A stretch of DNA of 64,000 nucleotides, taken from Paractinoplanes maris. GTDB lineage: Bacteria > Actinomycetota > Actinomycetes > Mycobacteriales > Micromonosporaceae. Within the stretch, counting starts at the first letter, position 1; every line of letters starts with the position of its first letter. A program made the translations under genes and the position numbers. The stretch spans positions 186,001-250,000 of the forward strand of contig NZ_JALPVL010000010.1 in assembly GCF_023544465.1 (NCBI RefSeq), given 5' to 3'. Below, in pieces: positions 1 through 8,165 of the stretch. The notes beneath the pieces are model-generated. The model was not told the origin of the DNA and did not search any database. It saw only the letters and a list, made by a program, of their open reading frames with translations.

Positions 1-332
1 GGCGCGCCGATCTGCAGCGGCACGATGTAGTTGGCGAAGGCGAACACGATCGGCGTCGCGAACAGCAGCAGCATGATCGTGCCGTGCATGGTGAACAGCT
101 GGTTGTACTGCTCGGGCGACAGAAACTGCATGCCGGGCCGGGCCAGCTCACCGCGCATCAGCAGCGCCATGAACCCGCCGACCATGAAGAACCCGAACGA
201 CGTGGCCAGATACATCAGGCCGATCTGCTTGGCGTCGGTCGTGCGGATGGTGCGGGCCAGGAAGCTGCCCCGGACCTGGGGCCGGACGGGCCAGGGCCGG
301 GTGATGACAGGTTTCGGTTCGACCGCGGTCAT
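1..332 (-). CDS. ctaD: Cytochrome c oxidase subunit I, N-terminal part (gene runs off the window)
   Basis: This is the catalytic heme-copper subunit of the aa3-type terminal oxidase in the cytoplasmic membrane, which reduces O2 and pumps protons. About 110 residues are present, starting MTAVEPKPVITRP. Two membrane segments are visible: one after TTDAKQIGLMYLATSF, and one carrying FTMHGTIMLLLFATP, where the His is the expected low-spin heme a ligand. The actinobacterial signature LSPEQYNQLFTMHGT is intact. The ATG is preceded by a strong GAGGAGG ribosome binding site. The gene is cut by the window edge; the visible part shows no damage. Confidence 0.95.
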   Translation of the reverse strand, partial: MTAVEPKPVITRPWPVRPQVRGSFLARTIRTTDAKQIGLMYLATSFGFFMVGGFMALLMRGELARPGMQFLSPEQYNQLFTMHGTIMLLLFATPIVFAFANYIVPLQIGA

Positions 333-401
333 GGAACCTCCTCGGGCGTGCCGAGGCCTGACGCTACGCCGACATTTTCAAGACCAACACCCGTACGGCG
401 G

Positions 402-878
402 TCAATCGACCATGAAGGAGGCAGTGACGACCTTCGTGGACGCACCGGCCGTGGCATCCGCGGCGCGATTCACCACATACCGGTAGGTCATCTTGCGGTT
501 GCCCTGGGCCAGCCCGGCCCACGCGGCGCCGGTGGCGTTGGTCGGGAACGTCGTGGTCTGGTCGGTGATCCACGTCGTGCCGCTGCGGTGCTGCAGGCTG
601 ACGGTGACCCGCCCGGCCCGCTTCGGCTGGATCTGCATCGTCGCGCGCACCACGCCGACCGACCGGTAGTGCGCGACACCCTTGACGACCTTTGTGTACC
701 CGATGAGCTTGACGGCCGCCTGGGCCGCCGGTTTGACCACCGGCGCGGCCTGCGCGGCCAGGGTGGCGGGCACGGCGAGGCTGCCGGCGAACACGGCGGC
801 GGACAACAGGGCGGTCTTGAGTTTCAGCACGGACGTTCGTATCGGTGTCGCCGGCGCCGACTTTAGGCCACGGCACAT
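402..878 (-). CDS. Small secreted protein of unknown function
   Basis: I do not recognise a named family. The product has a basic N-terminus, a hydrophobic stretch (LLSAAVFAGSLAVPATLAA) and a likely AQA signal-peptidase site, then about 105 mature residues. The mature part looks beta-rich, with alternating Val/Thr strands such as RVTVSLQHRSGTTW, and resembles secreted Ig-like or fibronectin-like single domains of actinomycetes. The ATG at 878 has a close GGAAG. A GTG at 830 (VLKLKTALL) would give a tighter signal peptide but lacks a clear ribosome binding site. The gene is divergent from the CPBP protease. Confidence 0.6.
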   Translation of the reverse strand: MCRGLKSAPATPIRTSVLKLKTALLSAAVFAGSLAVPATLAAQAAPVVKPAAQAAVKLIGYTKVVKGVAHYRSVGVVRATMQIQPKRAGRVTVSLQHRSGTTWITDQTTTFPTNATGAAWAGLAQGNRKMTYRYVVNRAADATAGASTKVVTASFMVD

Positions 879-946
879 CGACTTCCGGCGGCAGCGGCGG
901 GCCGGCGTACGCCCGCAGACTCGTCAGATACGGGGAAGGGGTGCGG

Positions 947-1750
947 ATGGAGCGACGGCTTCCGGGTGCGGTGCGGATCGGGATCGTTTTCGGTGCGGCC
1001 ACGCTGATCTGGCTGTTCATCCACTGGGCGCGCGGTGCCCTCTTCGGCGGGGACGGCTACAGCCGCGGGGGGCACGCCTTCTCGGCGGTGACGGCAACGG
1101 TTCTGGCCGTGCCGATGGTGGTGCTGGCCTATCGCCATCTCGACCGGTTGCCCTGGAGCAGGCTCCGACGGGCTTCCCTCCGTACGGTGGGAAGGCTCTT
1201 GACAGCCGGGGCGGCAGGCTACCTGATCCCGGCGACGGTAGCCTTCACGATCTTCGTGGTGGCCGGGGTGGTGAGCATCGAGCTGAACGGGCCGGTGGCC
1301 GGCGCGATCCTCTCCGTCCTGGGATTGCTGGTCCTGGTGTTCCTCTACGAGGCGCTGCCCGAGGAGCTCATCTTCCGCGGCTACCTGTTCCGCAACCTCG
1401 CCACCGCGTTGCCGACGTGGGCCGTCGTGCTTGTCCAAGCGGCCTTGTTCACCCTGTTCGGCGTGCTGGTCGGTGCCGCCCCGAGCCTCGACCGCATGAT
1501 CACGCTCTTCGGATTCGCGATCGTCCAGGGTCTGCTGCGGGCGGTGACCGACACGTTGTGGGTGCCGATCGGTTTCCACCTCGCGTTCCAGACCGCCGAG
1601 CAGATCGTCGGACCGGACTGGAACCGCTTCATCGTCAACGACCTGCCGCTGCTGCAGAACATCGTCATCGGACTCATCCCGCTCGCCCTCGGCGTAGTCA
1701 CGGTCCAGCTACTGGGCCGGCGCGCCCGGCGCCCCGCGGTCATCAGATGA
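947..1750 (+). CDS. CPBP-family intramembrane metalloprotease
   Basis: This is a polytopic membrane protein of about 267 residues in the CAAX-protease and bacteriocin-processing (CPBP/Abi) family. The family motif EEx3R is seen as EALPEELIFRGYLFRNL. The second motif, a His in a late helix, is probably GFHLAFQ. Several hydrophobic segments precede and follow these motifs. I chose the ATG at 947 because GGGGAAGGGG lies just upstream; an earlier in-frame start at 845 would overlap the divergent secreted-protein gene. The substrate is unknown. Members process prenylated or signalling peptides, or act in bacteriocin self-immunity, but nothing nearby indicates which. Confidence 0.82.
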   Translation: MERRLPGAVRIGIVFGAATLIWLFIHWARGALFGGDGYSRGGHAFSAVTATVLAVPMVVLAYRHLDRLPWSRLRRASLRTVGRLLTAGAAGYLIPATVAFTIFVVAGVVSIELNGPVAGAILSVLGLLVLVFLYEALPEELIFRGYLFRNLATALPTWAVVLVQAALFTLFGVLVGAAPSLDRMITLFGFAIVQGLLRAVTDTLWVPIGFHLAFQTAEQIVGPDWNRFIVNDLPLLQNIVIGLIPLALGVVTVQLLGRRARRPAVIR

Positions 1751-1859
1751 TCCCAGCTCAAGTAGGCGGCCAGCCCCCCGCTCCGGCCGTTCGCCGCGCT
1801 TCTGGTCGACCACGCGGCGATGATCTCCGGCGCGGTGCCGCAGTCAGTGACCCGCAACC

Positions 1860-2110
1860 TGCCGGCCTGGCCTGACCCGCTGACGTGGCCGGAGCCGCTG
1901 GTGGCCTGACCCGCTGGTGTGGCCGGAGCCGCTGGTGTGGCCTGACCCGCGGGCGTTGCCTGGCCCGCTGGCGTGGCAGATCCGCTGGCCTCGTGGCACC
2001 CGCTGGCCTGGCCAGAGCCGTCACCTTGTGGAACCTGTGGAACTCGTACGCCTACTGGCCCGTCGCATCCGCTGGTTTGGCCGGACCCGCTGGCCTCGCG
2101 ACGCCGGCCG
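1860..2110. repeat. Degenerate tandem repeat, 'cctgacccgctggtgtggccgg' type
   Basis: About 250 bp are filled by imperfect copies of a 15-24 bp unit built on GACCCGCTGG, GTGGCCGGAGCCGC and close variants. The array begins about 110 bp after the CPBP stop. Reading frames across it are open by composition only. From 2110 to the exporter start there is no gene, only the palindrome reported at 2302. Confidence 0.75.
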
Positions 2111-2301
2111 GACTTGGTGCGAAACGGGGGAGGGCGGCCGGCTCACCGAATCCGCCGACATCGCCCTGGCCGCGGCCCGCGGGACTCCGGTTCGCACAAC
2201 GGGCCGAGAGGAGTCAGGTGTCGAGAAAGGGACAGATCGGGCACCGCGTCGGCGTGTTGTTGCGTCGGAGCCTCGGTGGGTGGGATGCTCTTGCCCGTTC
2301 T

Positions 2302-2327
2302 CCTATCGAAATGGTAGGCACGATAGG
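2302..2327. promoter_or_regulatory. Perfect 7-bp inverted repeat upstream of the TauE/SafE gene
   Basis: CCTATCG and CGATAGG are separated by 12 bp, about 48 bp before the exporter start codon. Position and symmetry fit an operator for a dimeric repressor. No regulator gene is adjacent, so the cognate factor is unknown. Confidence 0.4.
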
Positions 2328-2374
2328 CGCACCACACATTCGTCCCCACACAGTGCGCCTGGACTGGAGCGACC

Positions 2375-3316
2375 ATGAGAAAGCTGATCCTCCTGGCCCT
2401 CGTCGGCCTGGGAGCGCAACTGGTCGACGGCAGCCTGGGCATGGCCTACGGCGTGACGTCGACGACGCTGCTGCTCGCGATCGGCACCAACCCGGCCGCG
2501 GCTTCGGCCACGATCCACCTGGCCGAGATCGGCACCACGCTCGTCTCCGGTTTCTCGCACTGGAAGTTCGGCAACGTCGACTGGAAAGTCGTCCTGAAGA
2601 TCGGTCTGCCGGGAGCAGTGGGTGCTTTCGCGGGCGCCACGTTCCTCTCCTGGCTCTCCACCGAGACCGCGGCACCGCTGATGGCGATCATCCTGCTGGC
2701 GCTCGGTCTCTACGTCTTCATCCGCTTCACCACGATGGGCCTGCCCCAGGACCGGCAGGGCCTCCCGCTGCGCAAGCGGTTCCTGGCGCCGCTCGGTCTG
2801 GTGGCCGGTTTCGTCGACTCGACCGGCGGCGGTGGCTGGGGCCCGGTGGGCACCCCGGCGATCCTCGCGTCCGGCCGGCTCGAGCCCCGCAAGACGATCG
2901 GCTCGATCGACACCAGCGAGTTCCTGGTAGCGGTGGCCGCGAGCCTCGGCTTCCTGGTGGGCCTCGGCTCCGAGAACATCAACTTCGCCTGGGTCGGCGC
3001 CTTGCTGCTCGGCGGTGTGATCGCCGCGCCGATCGCCGCCTGGCTCGTCCGGCACATCCCGCCGCGCGTGCTCGGCGCCGCGGTCGGCGGTGTCATCATT
3101 CTCACCAACGGCCGCACGCTGCTGCGCTCCGACTGGATCGACGCTTCCGACGGCGTCCGCTACGCCATCTACGCCGTCATCTACATCGTCTGGGCCGCCG
3201 CGCTGGCCTACTCGTTCCGCGAGCACCGCAGGCAAGCGGCCGAGGAGCGCCTCCTCCGCGAGGAGACCGAGGCCCTCCCCGCAGCCGAGAGCCGCCGCGA
3301 GACCGAGCCCGCCTGA
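2375..3316 (+). CDS. TauE/SafE-family sulfite/anion exporter
   Basis: This 313-residue membrane protein belongs to the TauE/SafE (DUF81) family. Members export sulfite, sulfoacetate or related organic anions, or act in sulfur assimilation. Two homologous halves are visible. The first begins LVDGSLGMAYGVTST with the typical conserved Gly-rich entry helix. The second carries FVDSTGGGGWGPVGTP, the family repeat of that motif. The C-terminus is a charged cytoplasmic tail (EHRRQAAEERLLREE). The ATG follows a weak GAG-type site. No sulfur gene is adjacent, so the substrate cannot be assigned. The inverted repeat at 2302 may regulate it. Confidence 0.88.
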   Translation: MRKLILLALVGLGAQLVDGSLGMAYGVTSTTLLLAIGTNPAAASATIHLAEIGTTLVSGFSHWKFGNVDWKVVLKIGLPGAVGAFAGATFLSWLSTETAAPLMAIILLALGLYVFIRFTTMGLPQDRQGLPLRKRFLAPLGLVAGFVDSTGGGGWGPVGTPAILASGRLEPRKTIGSIDTSEFLVAVAASLGFLVGLGSENINFAWVGALLLGGVIAAPIAAWLVRHIPPRVLGAAVGGVIILTNGRTLLRSDWIDASDGVRYAIYAVIYIVWAAALAYSFREHRRQAAEERLLREETEALPAAESRRETEPA

Positions 3317-3349
3317 CCGACCCTCCGATGGCCGCGCCGACACCCGTCG

Positions 3350-3530
3350 CCGCGGCCATCGCCTGTTCCAGCTGTCGCCTGTTCCAGCTGTCGCCTGTTC
3401 CAGCAATCGCCCGTTCCAGCAATCGCCGGTCTGCCATGGCGGTTCCGGCTGGGTGGGCGACATGGCTGTTCCGGCTGGGTGGGCGACATGGCTGTTCCGG
3501 CTAGGTGGATGACCTGGCCATGCTCTGGCG
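3350..3530. repeat. Tandem repeats downstream of the exporter gene
   Basis: Two blocks occur. First come copies of a 15-bp unit (TGTTCCAGCTGTCGCC and variants with CAATCGCC). Then come copies of a roughly 27-bp unit ending GGGTGGGCGACATGGC. The array begins about 35 bp after the exporter stop. From 3530 to 3723 the sequence is low-complexity with no supportable gene. Confidence 0.8.
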
Positions 3531-3723
3531 AGGGCACGCCTCACTGCTGTGCAAGGGCAGGCGCCATGACCCGCTCCGGGTGGGCATGCGCCACTGTCCG
3601 TCCCCGTCGGGATACGCCATGGCCGTGTTTCGGTGGGAAACGTGCGCCACTGTCCGTTTCGGGTTAGGTGCGAGCCGTCGTCGGCACTCCAGGGGAGACC
3701 TGGCAACCTTGGCGCAGCGCGCG

Positions 3724-3806
3724 GTCCGTCCCGGTTGGGGTGTGCGGTGCTGTCCGTTCCGGTTGGGGTGCGTGGCGCTGTCCGTTCCGGTTGGGTGCGC
3801 GGTGCT
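3724..3806. repeat. Three tandem copies of a 28-bp unit next to a stop codon
   Basis: The unit reads GTCCGTTCCGGTTGGGGTGC plus 8 bp. Copies begin at 3724, 3752 and 3780, the last one base shorter. The array ends 7 bp from the stop codon of the minus-strand small membrane protein at 3814. Confidence 0.85.
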
Positions 3807-3813
3807 GTCGGCG

Positions 3814-4017
3814 CTAGGTCGTTGCCCGGCGGCTGCCCCAGCCGGCTAGGAGCAAGCCGGCCAGGGCCAGCACCACGTGCCCAGTCAGTTGAACTCCGAA
3901 GCCGCCCGGCAGCCAGCCGAGCAGACCCGCATTGTCGTGATCCAGGAGCTGCCGGATCGCTCCCTGCGCTCCGACAACCAGCAAAACCATGCCCATGACC
4001 AGTACGAATACCCGCAT
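3814..4017 (-). CDS. Small two-helix membrane protein of unknown function
   Basis: The product is 67 residues with two hydrophobic segments (VFVLVMGMVLLVVGAQGA and GHVVLALAGLLLAGW) joined by a short polar loop, and a basic C-terminus. I do not recognise a family. The ATG has a good GGGGAGGG site. The gene is divergent from a TetR regulator, and the palindrome at 4039 lies between them, so the TetR protein probably controls it. A small stress-inducible membrane protein or the partner of an efflux function are possibilities, but nothing in the sequence decides. Confidence 0.7.
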   Translation of the reverse strand: MRVFVLVMGMVLLVVGAQGAIRQLLDHDNAGLLGWLPGGFGVQLTGHVVLALAGLLLAGWGSRRATT

Positions 4018-4038
4018 GCCGAACCCTCCCCGGTATCG

Positions 4039-4054
4039 TGGTACATCCGTACCA
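4039..4054. promoter_or_regulatory. Palindromic operator between the small membrane protein and TetR genes
   Basis: TGGTACATCCGTACCA has perfect 6-bp arms around a 4-bp centre. A related half-site (GTACCA) recurs at 4075-4080, beside the TetR start. This is the usual layout for TetR autoregulation with divergent control. Confidence 0.6.
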
Positions 4055-4093
4055 TAACACGTAGTGATACGGTCGTACCAGAATGGAGAACGG

Positions 4094-4666
4094 ATGCCGC
4101 GGCAGGTCGATCACGACGAACGGCGGCGGCGCATCGCAGCAGCGGTGTGGCGGCTGGCTGCCGCCGGTGGGCTCGAGGACGCAACGGTCCGGAGGGTCGC
4201 CGCTGAGGCCGGCGTGCCCGCCCGGCAGCTGCAGTACTACTTCGGCAGCCGAGACGACCTCCTGCTCGGCGCCCTCGACCTCCTCAACCGCGACGGCGAA
4301 GCGGAGGCGCAGCAGCGGGTCGCCGCGCTGGGCGCCACCCCGGCCCCGCGCGAGGTACTGCGCAGCATCTTGCTCGAGCTGCTGCCGCTCGATGAGAGCC
4401 GCCGGCAGCGACAGCTCGTGCACGCGGCCTATTTCGTCCGTTTCCTGGCCGACGACGGGCTGCGCGAGCGGATCCGTGACACCCCGCCCGAGCTGGAGGC
4501 CCTGATCGCCCTGCTGCTGCCGGAGCAGCACCGCGACGAGGCCGACTTCCTGCTGGCCGGAGCCGCTGGTCTGCAAGGAGCCGTTCTGCTCGGCCAGATG
4601 AGTGCGGAGCGTGCCGTCGAGCTGATCGACCGCCAGCTCGACCGGCTCTTCCCGGCCGCCGCCTGA
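4094..4666 (+). CDS. TetR-family transcriptional regulator
   Basis: This is a dimeric repressor of 190 residues. The N-terminal helix-turn-helix is clear: TVRRVAAEAGVPARQLQYYF, followed by GSRDDLL. The rest is a helical ligand domain with no recognisable ligand signature. I chose the ATG at 4094 because GGAGAA lies directly upstream; an in-frame codon at 4064 would sit inside the divergent operator region. Its likely targets are itself and the small membrane protein on the other side of the operator at 4039. Confidence 0.88.
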   Translation: MPRQVDHDERRRRIAAAVWRLAAAGGLEDATVRRVAAEAGVPARQLQYYFGSRDDLLLGALDLLNRDGEAEAQQRVAALGATPAPREVLRSILLELLPLDESRRQRQLVHAAYFVRFLADDGLRERIRDTPPELEALIALLLPEQHRDEADFLLAGAAGLQGAVLLGQMSAERAVELIDRQLDRLFPAAA

Positions 4667-4697
4667 GCACCCGGCGAATGGCCTACGGTTGGCGGTC

Positions 4698-4892
4698 ATG
4701 ATGACCGAACTGGCCCAGCAGATAGCCGAGGCGCTCAACGAGGCGCTCGACCAGCGTGTCGCCACCGATCACCACCTGCGGCACGTCGAGCGTGGGCTGG
4801 CGGCGGGCGGCCCCGACGAGCCGATCATCGCGCTCACCGTCGACGAGGTCGCCCGGATCGCCGCGCGCACGGCCCGCGACGCCTCGGCTTGA
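4698..4892 (+). CDS. Small conserved-looking protein, unknown function
   Basis: The product is about 64 residues and acidic. It begins MMTELAQQIAEALNEAL and contains DEPIIALTVDEVARIAARTA, so it is likely all helical. It starts 31 bp after the TetR stop on the same strand, so it may be co-transcribed. Two adjacent ATG codons (4698, 4701) are possible starts, and neither has a strong ribosome binding site. I do not recognise a family. Amino-acid composition and codon use look coding. Confidence 0.55.
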   Translation: MMTELAQQIAEALNEALDQRVATDHHLRHVERGLAAGGPDEPIIALTVDEVARIAARTARDASA

Positions 4893-5371
4893 CCGATTCG
4901 GGCCACGGCAAGACCTTTCCTGTACGGAGGGAGCTGCGGCGCCTCCAGCAATGCGCCGCCACGGCGGGTAAGCGGCCACGCCCCGCACGGGAAGGACTTC
5001 CGCAGAAGGCGCCGTGAGGAATGACGTGCCGGTCGAACGCTGAGGGGGCGCCGCCGGGAACTGCCCGAACTTGGCCAACTGCTCAGTGACGTGCACGACG
5101 AGCAGGACCGGTCTCCCGTGCTGAGAACCGCCGCCGGCACCGGCAAAATGCCGGATCTCGCCCCGGCCCCGGACCCCGCTCGGGCTGATCGGTGGCTTCG
5201 CGGCGGAGAAGAGGTCCGGGCGTCGAGCTTCTGGCCGCGGTGAGCCTCTCGTCGCTGCCCGCCGCGGCCCGCGAGCCCGGCCCCGATAGGCTTGCCCGCG
5301 CGCCCGGCTGGGAGACGAACGCCCAGCGTGCGTGGCGTGGCCGGCGTCGGTGACCGAGAGCGGGGAAGCCC
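4893..5371. other. Intergenic stretch with no supportable gene
   Basis: About 480 bp lie between the small ORF and the next membrane protein. Reading frames exist on both strands, but their composition (Arg/Pro/Gly-rich, no domain, no ribosome binding site) is that of GC-rich non-coding sequence. I see no repeat array or RNA structure worth naming here. Confidence 0.5.
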
Positions 5372-5803
5372 ATGCACGACGACTTGTTCAGCCCGACGAT
5401 CCGGGAGCAGCCGGCGCCGGGCCGGCCGCCGTGGCGGCCCGAGTCGATCGTCTACCCCGCCTTCTTCGGCGGGCCGCTCGCCGCCGCCACGCTCGGCGTC
5501 CTCAACGGGCGCCGCCTCGCCCTCCCGACCGGCCACCTGCTGGCCATCGCGGGCGCCGGCCTGGCCGGCTTCGCCGCGCGGGCCGTGGTGGAGGGCTTCA
5601 CCGACGGCAATTCCCCCACCCGGCTGGCCGGCACCGTCACCGGCCTGCTGGTCTGGCTGGTCGTGCTGTCGCTGCAGCGACGCCCGTTCCGCGTCGTCGC
5701 TTTGCGTGGACACGGGCCTGCTCGGCTGCTCGGCCCGGGCTTCGCGGCCGCGATCGGCTGTGGCCTGCTGGAGGCCATCCTGCTCGTGGTGCTGGTCCGA
5801 TGA
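5372..5803 (+). CDS. Small integral membrane protein
   Basis: The product is 143 residues. A hydrophilic N-terminus (MHDDLFSPTIREQPAPG) is followed by about four hydrophobic segments, for example GHLLAIAGAGLAGFAARAV and LAGTVTGLLVWLVVLSLQ. The ATG has a good GGGGAAG site. The stop overlaps the ATG of a 27-codon ORF (ATGA at 5800), which in turn overlaps the TPR gene. That suggests an operon of membrane proteins. I do not recognise the family. Confidence 0.75.
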   Translation: MHDDLFSPTIREQPAPGRPPWRPESIVYPAFFGGPLAAATLGVLNGRRLALPTGHLLAIAGAGLAGFAARAVVEGFTDGNSPTRLAGTVTGLLVWLVVLSLQRRPFRVVALRGHGPARLLGPGFAAAIGCGLLEAILLVVLVR

Positions 5804-5883
5804 GCGCGACTCGGCACCGCACCCAAGAACACACGCTCGCACATCATGCACCGGCTCTCGCCTCCTCGACGGTGGTCCGATGA
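5800..5883 (+). CDS. 27-codon ORF bridging two genes by ATGA overlaps
   Basis: The ORF begins MSATRHRTQEHTLAHHAPAL and lies exactly between the membrane protein and the TPR gene. It overlaps both by ATGA. The sequences at its two ends are near duplicates (GTGCTGGTCCGATGAGCGCG and CGGTGGTCCGATGAACGCGG). It may therefore be an 80-bp insertion or duplication rather than a real gene. If translated, it would couple translation of its two neighbours. Confidence 0.3.
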   Translation: MSATRHRTQEHTLAHHAPALASSTVVR

Positions 5884-6740
5884 ACGCGGCCCTGCACCAC
5901 GCCCAGGCGCTGCTGGCCACCGGCCGGCCCGAGCAGGCGCTCACCGAGCTGTCGACGCTGCCCGCGAACGAGGTCACCGGCTCGTATGCGATGCAGCTGC
6001 GCTGCGCCGCGCTGAGTCAGCTCGACCGCTGGACCGAGGTGGGCGACGCCACCCGCGCCGGGCTGGCGGCCAACGGGCCCGACCCTGATCTGCTGCTGTG
6101 GCTGGGCCGCTCCGAGCACGAGGCCGGGCGTGATCCGATGGCCGAGCGGGTCCTGCTCGACGGTCTGGCGCTCGCGCCGCACGATGTGGATCTGCTCTGC
6201 GCGTACGCGGACCTGTGCGCGGCCAACGGTCAGCTGGACAAGGCCGGCAAGCTGGTGGATCTCGCCGCCGCCCGGGCGCCGCAGGCACCGGTGGTCTATG
6301 CGACGCGGATCCAGCTGGCCCACGCGCGCGGCGACGACCGCGAGGCGCAGCGGATCAGCCGCGAGTTCGTCGGGGTGCACCCGGAGAACCCGGTCGCGCA
6401 CGCCCTGCTCGGCAGCACGAGCGCGGCCCGGGGGCAGGTCGACGCGGCATATGAAGGTTTCCGCCAGGCAGCGGCGGCCCGCCCGACCGAGCAGATCTTC
6501 GCCGAGTCGGCGATGGAGTTGCGCGTGGCGCGCCACCCGTTGATGCTCCCGCTGCGGCCCATCCTGCGCTTCGGCGCACTCAAGACCTGGCTGGTCGCGG
6601 TCGGCCTGATCATCGGTCTGCGCGCGGTCGGGCTGCCCGTCCTGGCCGGTCTGCTGGGCTTCGTCTGGCTCGCCTTCTGCGTGTACTCCTGGGTCGTGCC
6701 GCCACTCGTCCGCAAATGGGTCCTCCGCGGCTGGCGCTGA
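5880..6740 (+). CDS. TPR-repeat protein with C-terminal membrane anchor
   Basis: The product is 286 residues. The first ~220 form repeated helical pairs of tetratricopeptide type (for example HAQALLATGRPEQALTELS, then repeats starting LLLWLGRSEHEAGRD and AHALLGSTSAARGQVDAAY). Two hydrophobic helices near the end (TWLVAVGLIIGLRAVGLPV and LLGFVWLAFCVYSWVV) place it in the membrane with the repeats in the cytoplasm. It is probably a scaffold; its partner is unknown. The last codons, TGG CGC TGA, are the seed of the downstream tandem repeat at 6731. Confidence 0.8.
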   Translation: MNAALHHAQALLATGRPEQALTELSTLPANEVTGSYAMQLRCAALSQLDRWTEVGDATRAGLAANGPDPDLLLWLGRSEHEAGRDPMAERVLLDGLALAPHDVDLLCAYADLCAANGQLDKAGKLVDLAAARAPQAPVVYATRIQLAHARGDDREAQRISREFVGVHPENPVAHALLGSTSAARGQVDAAYEGFRQAAAARPTEQIFAESAMELRVARHPLMLPLRPILRFGALKTWLVAVGLIIGLRAVGLPVLAGLLGFVWLAFCVYSWVVPPLVRKWVLRGWR

Positions 6741-6925
6741 GACCGACGCCGGCGCTGAGACCGCGGCTGGCGCTGAGACGGCGGCTGGCGCTGAGACGGC
6801 GGCTGGCGCTGAGACGGCGGCTGGCGCTGAGACGGCGGCTGGCGCTGAGAATCCGGCGGGCGCTGAGAGCCCGGCTGGCGCTGAGGACCCGGCTGGCGCT
6901 GAAGCCGCGGCCTTCGCCGGGACCG
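6731..6925. repeat. 18-bp tandem repeat containing the TPR gene's stop codon
   Basis: The unit is approximately CTGGCGCTGAGACGGCGG, in roughly ten copies. The first copy contains the gene's own terminal Trp-Arg-stop codons (CTGGCGCTGA, 6731-6740), and the following copies repeat the TGA in the same register because 18 is a multiple of three. Copies decay towards 6925. From there to the sigma-factor gene no other feature is seen. Confidence 0.85.
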
Positions 6926-7014
6926 CGGCGGGCGGTGAAGCGTGGCCGGAGGCGAAAGTGCTGTGGGCGATGAAAGACTGGGCCGGGAACCGGACATAGC
7001 TGAGAGTGGACCCT

Positions 7015-7551
7015 GTGAACCCCGACGACCGCCGGCAGCGGTTCGAGGCGGTGGCGCCCACGGTGATCGACGCCGTGCGCCGCTTCCTGGCCCGGCGCAC
7101 GGACCCGGCCACCGCCGACGACGTGCTCCAGGAGACGTTGCTGGTCTGCTGGCGGCGTTTCGACGATGCCGCCACCGGCGAGGTGCTTCCCTGGGCGTAC
7201 GGCGTCGCGCGCCTCTGCCTGGCCAACGCCGAGCGTTCACGCCGGCGGCAGGGGCGCCTGCTGGCCCGGATCCGGCAGCTTGACCCGCCGCGTTCCGTCT
7301 CACCCGCGCCCGGCCTGCCGGATGACGACCTGGCCGCCGCGCTGGCGTCGTTACGGGCCGACGATGCCGAGCTGCTCCGCCTGTGGGCGTGGGAGGAGTT
7401 GGCCCTGTCGCAGATCGCCGTCGTGCTCGGCATCAGCGCGAACGCGGTCAGCATCCGCCTGCACCGCGCGAAGCGAAGATTGCGCGACGAGTTGCGAAAG
7501 GGCGAAGCCTCCGCCGGACATGAGGAGTCGACAGAGGGGAGCCGGCCATGA
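7015..7551 (+). CDS. RNA polymerase ECF sigma factor (SigE-like)
   Basis: This sigma-70 family group 4 protein has about 178 residues. Region 2 is seen in ATADDVLQETLLVCWRRFDD. Region 4 carries a helix-turn-helix (LALSQIAVVLGISANAVSIR, then LHRAKRRLRDEL). A GAGAG site at 7002 suits the GTG at 7015; another GTG at 7006 is possible but overlaps that site. The stop overlaps the next gene by ATGA, and that gene encodes a single-pass membrane protein, the usual arrangement for a sigma factor and its membrane-bound partner. Confidence 0.85.
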   Translation: MNPDDRRQRFEAVAPTVIDAVRRFLARRTDPATADDVLQETLLVCWRRFDDAATGEVLPWAYGVARLCLANAERSRRRQGRLLARIRQLDPPRSVSPAPGLPDDDLAAALASLRADDAELLRLWAWEELALSQIAVVLGISANAVSIRLHRAKRRLRDELRKGEASAGHEESTEGSRP

Positions 7552-8150
7552 CGGACGACGACGACCTGCGCACACGCCTGCACCGGGCCGATCCGGCCGC
7601 CGACGTGCCGCCCACGGCTCCCGACCGGGTTTCCCGACTCCTGGAGAAGACGATGACCACCACGACCGCCGCTCCGCGCCGCACCACCGCGCTCCGCCCC
7701 ACCCGGCTGATCACGCTGGCCGCCGCCGCGGTGGTGCTGATCGCCGCCCTCGGCACGTGGTTCGTGCTGCGCCCCGACAACACCCCTGGAGCTCCCGTGG
7801 CCGCCCCCACCGTCACTGAGATCACTGCCCCCGGCATCGCCGCCAAGTGCGCCGAGCCCACCGCCGACCGGTTGACGGAGGCGGCCGATCTCGCCTTCGC
7901 CGGCACGGTCACCACCATCGACGGCCGGATAGTGACGCTCGAGGTCACCAACGTCTTTCGCGGCGCCCCGACCGACGTGGTCCGCGTCGCCCAGACCGGC
8001 GACATCTCCGAGACCATGATGGGCAGTGGCAAGTTCGAGGTGGGCCGGGATTACCTCGTCGCCTCCTCCGAGGGCTCGATGCTGACCTGCGGTTACAGCG
8101 GCGAAGCGTCCTCCCCGGGGCTGGCCGGGCTCTACGACACCGCATTCTGA
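7548..8150 (+). CDS. Single-pass membrane protein, probable partner of the ECF sigma factor
   Basis: The product is 200 residues. A cytoplasmic N-terminus of about 50 residues (MTDDDDLRTRLHRADPAADV) is followed by one membrane helix (LITLAAAAVVLIAALGTWFV). The extracellular part is of the type found in actinomycete 'CU044'-like or secreted beta domains. No ZAS zinc motif (HxxxCxxC) is present, so anti-sigma function is inferred from position and topology only. Two extracellular Cys residues (AAKCAEP and LTCGYSG) could form a disulfide. It overlaps the sigma gene by ATGA. Confidence 0.7.
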   Translation: MTDDDDLRTRLHRADPAADVPPTAPDRVSRLLEKTMTTTTAAPRRTTALRPTRLITLAAAAVVLIAALGTWFVLRPDNTPGAPVAAPTVTEITAPGIAAKCAEPTADRLTEAADLAFAGTVTTIDGRIVTLEVTNVFRGAPTDVVRVAQTGDISETMMGSGKFEVGRDYLVASSEGSMLTCGYSGEASSPGLAGLYDTAF

Positions 8151-8165
8151 TCGACGGGGGAGCAC

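Noticed and set aside
5083..5373. 96-codon minus-strand ORF upstream of the membrane protein
   Set aside because: Low-complexity Arg/Pro/Ala composition, no ribosome binding site, and it overlaps the start signals of the plus-strand gene.
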